Position numbers and translations under genes: made by a program. DNA of 64,000 nt, taken from NCBI GenBank assembly GCA_026168455.1, contig CM047430.1:66875044-66939043 (forward strand). Reading direction: 5' to 3'. How positions within the stretch are numbered: position 1 is the stretch's first letter; each line of letters begins with the position of its first letter. Of the stretch, positions 60,050 to 64,000 are shown one piece after another. This DNA is from Theocolax elegans. Taxonomy: Eukaryota; Arthropoda; Insecta; Hymenoptera; Cerocephalidae. The notes under the pieces were generated by a model. It worked only from the letters and a program-made list of their open reading frames with translations. It did not search any database and was not told where the DNA came from.

Positions 60050-60700
60050 GCTGATATTCTCTCTTTCCCTTTGGTGCGAGCCATCACTCGTAATTTCGAA
60101 GATGCGCCACGAAAATTGCGCGACCATCGCAAAATCCCATCGAAAGTACGAGCGCGTGCGCGTATTTATTATACTCGCGTATATATATCTGAAAAGTATG
60201 CGGGCGCGTTTATGCGCATCTCGACGCTCACGGTCATTATTGCGCGCCTGCGTTTATATAATGAAAAACTTTGTACCTTGTAATGACGAGCGCGCGTGCA
60301 AAAGTACGAAACAAGCGGAGGCAAAAATCGGCACCACTGCACGGTAATCAACGCTTTGGCTGGTCGTCCTAAATCCTTGGTAAAATGAAAAAGAAAAAAG
60401 AATTACGAGAGAAAGAGACGCGTCGGCCATTATAATAACGTGTCGGTGGTTAAGTGGTACATTCTCCTCTCTCTCTCTCTCTCTCGCTCTCTCTTGCGCT
60501 GCAACTCGAGTCCCTACGTTTTTCTCTCGTGCGTCGATGATTTTGAGTTTACGCCTCGAACCGGGACACAAAGGCGAATTTCGCCGACGGGTAAGATATA
60601 CCCGCGCGCAAAGAGAAGATGGAATATTCCTTCGAGAAAGGGAGAGGGATAGTGCATGGACTCGAAGATGCAACGTTAAATATTCCATTTCGATATAGCT
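60050..60700. other. CpG-rich island
   Basis: Dense CpG (ACGAGCGCGTGCGCGTA, ATGCGGGCGCGTTTATGCGC, TACCCGCGCGCAAAG) with (CT)n at about 60464-60495. Frames on both strands overlap and are low-complexity. It is possibly regulatory. Confidence 0.35.
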
Positions 60701-60952
60701 TATAGTACAATTCGTTGTCTTTTCCTTTCGTATATATATATATATAGAGTGATAAATATTTTTAACGACACCCTCTCTCGTCGATCGCGATATTGACCTT
60801 TTTTACGCGCTATTTTTTGGTTGAACGATAATAATATATACTTCGTATAAACGTGATTACCGCCGATATGATAAAACGAATACGCTCTCGATCGTTTCTC
60901 TCGTTTACTTATATCATTAATTTAACCGTTCACGAGAGTGTTTTGTATATTT

Positions 60953-60968
60953 GCGCGCGCGCGCGCGC
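60953..60968. repeat. (GC)8 tract
   Basis: Sixteen alternating GC bases (60953-60968) lie in a Z-DNA-prone context. This is unusual in otherwise AT-rich sequence. Confidence 0.9.
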
Positions 60969-61250
60969 TTTCAAGTTACGTTTTTTTTTCTCCTCTTGTT
61001 GCCCCTCTCGTATATACGTCGTTACGTTTATATTAGCGAGATTGACTCTTTTAATTAGGTGTGAAATGCCGTTTATTTTTATGGATATTTTTGTGGTACG
61101 GGACGAGTGTACGGGAGGTTATACGTGTTAATTGAAATAAAGTAGACAATCAAAGAAAATATGTAAACCTTTGCTTAGTGCAAATTATTAATGGGCTCTT
61201 TTAACTATATGTACTTTCGTGTTTATACCCGTACGTATACATAGGCACGT

Positions 61251-61277
<27 letters not shown>
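61251..61277. repeat. (CA)n microsatellite
   Basis: A CA run is followed by TACATATATTTATATAC. Confidence 0.95.
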
Positions 61278-61281
<4 letters not shown>

Positions 61282-61809
61282 TATATTTATATACACATAC
61301 CTTTTTTAAGCAAATATCAGTAAAAACAAAGAGTATTATTACTTTATTGCCTCCGTCAATCTTCTATAAACTAGCGATAAAACTATACCTATGTGTATAC
61401 TCGTATACAAAAAACAAACACAACATTCACTTTTATTATTCATCAATGTTTACTGGTGAATATTTTTCTTGTACGTAATTCTCAGTGGTATTTAATGTTT
61501 TGATTAATTGACTGTTATTAACGGCCCGATAATTTCGTACTTTACTGCTATTTTCATCTAATTATATAGATTACGTTTTATCACAAGTGCAGAACGATTA
61601 GTTTAATTATTTGTTTTATACTGTGTTCGTATAACAGAGACAGTTACACGTAAGTGAGATAATAATACAATTAATTTAATTTAATTTAATTTGATTTAAA
61701 TACTTATATTTAAATTAAGCATATATTTATATTCATTTATTTCAATCGAACATTTTGTCGAATTTACGTAAATTTCATTAAAATCGCTAAATTTCTTTTC
61801 TTCTTCGCA
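61278..61809. other. AT-rich spacer, no feature seen
   Basis: Nothing is recognised apart from AATTTAATTT-type simple sequence near 61670. Confidence 0.5.
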
Positions 61810-63142
61810 TTAAGGGGTCAAGCCTGGGTTAACTGCTCAAAAAATCGATTTTTTTTTTATTAACTTTTTTTAAAGTATTTCTTACATAAAACATTATCCC
61901 AAAATTTGAAAAAAAACAAAAAATTTTTTCGCAAGTTATAATTAAAATAAAGTAAGCATCAATAGACATTATTTCTCTAAAATTATTTTTGCAAAAAAAG
62001 ACATTTTATTTTAATTTAACTAAAATAATAATTGCGAGGTTTTCGACGTTTACATACAAGTATATTAAACGAAGCAACTATCAAGCGTAGAGTTTGGTAA
62101 AGTAGAAATCTACTTTACCATACGATTCCAATTTAATAGTTAATAAATAAATGATTCTTTTTACTCTAATATACTGCACAAATACGTACAGTTCTATTTG
62201 AAGTAAATATTGCCTGCATTGATAAAGTATTTACATTATTTTAGTAAATACTCAGTGGATTTTAAATTAAAAGTATATTTTTAACTTTAAATTTTATTAG
62301 TTTTAAGAAATTAATTATAAGCTTATACAAAAAACGAGCAGTAAAACAAATGCCAGACTCAAGTAACAGAATACCTGGTACATCTGCTCATAAAAAAATT
62401 ATCAACATCAGTAAGAACCAACTACGATGCACTTCCATCAACATTGATCCAGATCAAGTAAAAAGTTAAAAACTGATACCATTGAAGAAAGTAGCACAGA
62501 AAATAGAATTATTGATATATCACTACTTTTCCCAACATTAGAAGAATTTTTAGTTTGTCAGAATTGTCATGGTACAGTTAAATTTTCTGAAGTTGATGTG
62601 AGAGGTTTTATGAAGTAAAATAACAATAACATGTACAAACTGTTTTAAGGTATTTGTTATTGATTCAAGTAGAAAAGTTGGAAAAAAAGTAACGCTCATG
62701 AAATAAATAGACGTTAGTGTACACAATGAGAACTCTTGGTCATGGGCATGCTGGTTTAGTTACTTTTTGTGGAAATATGGATTTGACGAGTCGAGTTTCT
62801 CACAGTAATTATGACATTATTAATACAGAGATAAAAAATGTTTGTAAAGAAGTTGGTAAACAGTCTATGAAAGCAACTGTCGAGCAAGTATATGATTCAA
62901 CAAGTCAGAATTGCCATATAAGTGTATCAGGTGATGGTTCTTGGAGGAAGCGAGGATTCAATTCTCTTCAAGGTGTTGATACTGCATGAGAATGAAAAAG
63001 TAATTGACGTTCCTCCAAAGCAATATTTTTGCAGAGCATGTGAATTGCGACCAGAAGAAGAAACAAAAGAATATAGAGAGTGGTACTTTACGGCATGAAA
63101 TATACTAATTATATTGGAGGTTTGAAACACTTTCACAAATAA
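61810..63142 (+). mobile_element. 5' part of a Kolobok/Mutator-like DNA transposon
   Basis: The element appears to begin at TTAA (61810-61813) followed by GGGGTCAAGCCTGGG. About 540 bp of AT-rich untranslated leader follows, then transposase remnants from 62350. TTAA target sites are characteristic of Kolobok elements. No matching right end is seen after 63142, so the 3' part is missing. The TTAAGGGG start is shared with the foldback elements at 14615, 16842 and 53391. Confidence 0.6.
62350..63142 (+). pseudogene. Decayed Mutator-like/Kolobok transposase, N-terminal half
   Basis: Fragments in several frames match the domain called Mutator-like transposase in insects and cnidarians. They include a cysteine pair (LVCQNCHGTVKF), NAHEINRR, MRTLGHGHAGLVTFCGNMDL (from 62717), VGKQSMKATVEQVYD and the diagnostic SVSGDGSWRKRGFNSLQGV. 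A second cysteine pair (FCRACELRPEEE) and YTNYIGGL follow near 63030-63115. Stops or frameshifts interrupt it near 62467, 62617-62645, 62690-62716, 62987 and 63099. It ends without the C-terminal catalytic part, so it is broken and truncated. The family assignment rests on remembered motifs: strong for the SGDGSW-KRGF region, inferred for Kolobok from the TTAA flank. Confidence 0.75.
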
Positions 63143-64000
63143 GTACACATAAAATAATTTCAACCACATAATATCGCACTAAGCACAAATACACTGAGCA
63201 TAACAAAACACTTGTTTATAATTTTATCTGTATTCTGCAAATATTGTATATCTAAGTGTTGACACATTGGTTATGCTGAAATGGAGAAACAAAGAATCAA
63301 TTTCTTGACATAAACAAAATATAAATTTAAGGTTATGCAAATACTTATCTGATATAATTTGTTCATGCAGTTTTATAAACCACTTGTTTTTTTTACTTAT
63401 TTTATTTAGATATTATATAATATAATATATATAATATATAATTCTACTTGATATTATAATAGCTTAAAACTGAACTACAAACGTGTGGCTGGTGCACACT
63501 TCCATTAGCAGCTGTAACACTATATATGCCTCTCTCTTTCTCTATCACGTGACAAGGCAATCCGAAAAATCAATAATTTTATGGAAGACTTGTCATGTGA
63601 GAGAGAGAGAAAGAGATATTGTACACAACTGTCAAACAGTATTTGTTTTTACTGCATTCTTTACATACTTTTAATTAAATTTAATGCTTATAATAAAAAT
63701 TATAATCATATAATATAATATAATAATCATAGTATAAATATTATTATATAAAATAGTCATAAACTATATATAAAATAATCATGTATTAATATTCAATAAT
63801 AGCTAAGTATTCTTTTAGTTTTAAAAAATTTTATTCCTCTTTTTATAAAGAAACTGATTCTTGAAGTTGACTTTCTGTTATTTTAGATAATACATGTATA
63901 TTAAAAAAATATACTGAGTATTATATTAATAAAACCAGAAAAAAGTCACTATAAACCTATTAAATAAACATATTATTAAGATTACACATACAAATTGTAC
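63143..64000. other. AT-rich spacer with one hairpin
   Basis: This is AT-rich sequence after the transposase remnant. It contains the hairpin at 63530-63615 and (TA)-rich text near 63417-63445. No gene is seen. Confidence 0.5.
63530..63615. repeat. 86 nt hairpin with 27 bp arms
   Basis: CTCTCTCTTTCTCTATCACG followed by TGACAAG pairs with CTTGTCATGTGAGAGAGAGA followed by GAAAGAG, with only three mismatches and one G-U pair, across a 32-base loop. It could be a pair of inverted TE ends or a precursor-like hairpin RNA. Part of the pairing is low-complexity CT/GA. Confidence 0.5.

Overview
This is a eukaryotic nuclear window, most likely from a hymenopteran insect and plausibly an ant. The sequence is strongly AT-rich with very long non-coding stretches, abundant (TA)n, (CA)n and (GA)n/(CT)n microsatellites, CpG-rich islands between microsatellites in the right half, and many short terminal-inverted-repeat elements. 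No bacterial-style gene, operon, rRNA, intact tRNA or CRISPR array is present. The longest open frame is about 166 codons and does not look like a protein, so most of the window is intergenic or deep intronic. The organism call is an inference from composition and repeat content.

The left part (about 1-40.4 kb) is dominated by head-to-tail near-identical duplications of different unit lengths: 3.75 kb (123-7632), 1.8 kb (8370-12035 plus a truncated third piece to 12990), 2.2 kb (14072-18533), 0.86 kb (18459-20186), two 0.96 kb copies flanking a 1 kb palindrome (21041-24727), a multi-copy block (25221-30917), and 1.1/1.7 kb (37531-40359). In the first pairs, the copies differ mainly by one-base run-length indels, which fits unpolished long-read or gap-fill sequence. 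A minisatellite with different unit counts and a 565 bp element present in only one copy are differences of another kind, as expected between haplotypes or true paralogues.

Several families of non-coding mobile elements can be delimited: TTAA-flanked foldback elements (three copies), a CACTG-ended element with about 80 bp inverted repeats (two copies), a 320 bp element (two copies), very long hairpins at 22.7-23.7 kb and 58.9-59.6 kb with decayed relatives near 31.7-32.2 kb, and a decayed transposase of the Mutator-like/Kolobok type at 61.8-63.1 kb. That element begins with the same TTAAGGGG end as the foldback elements, so the two may belong to one transposition system.

Protein-coding evidence is weak and limited to candidate exons: a pair of possible 3' terminal exons at 14.1-14.5 kb (duplicated at 16.3-16.8 kb), a possible first exon with a signal peptide at 36.0-36.3 kb, and a possible minus-strand exon at 34.0-34.1 kb. 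None could be assigned to a named gene. The right part (36-61 kb) alternates AT-rich DNA with CpG-rich, microsatellite-studded islands that may be regulatory. A perfect RFX-type X-box palindrome occurs in the duplicated 0.86 kb unit.
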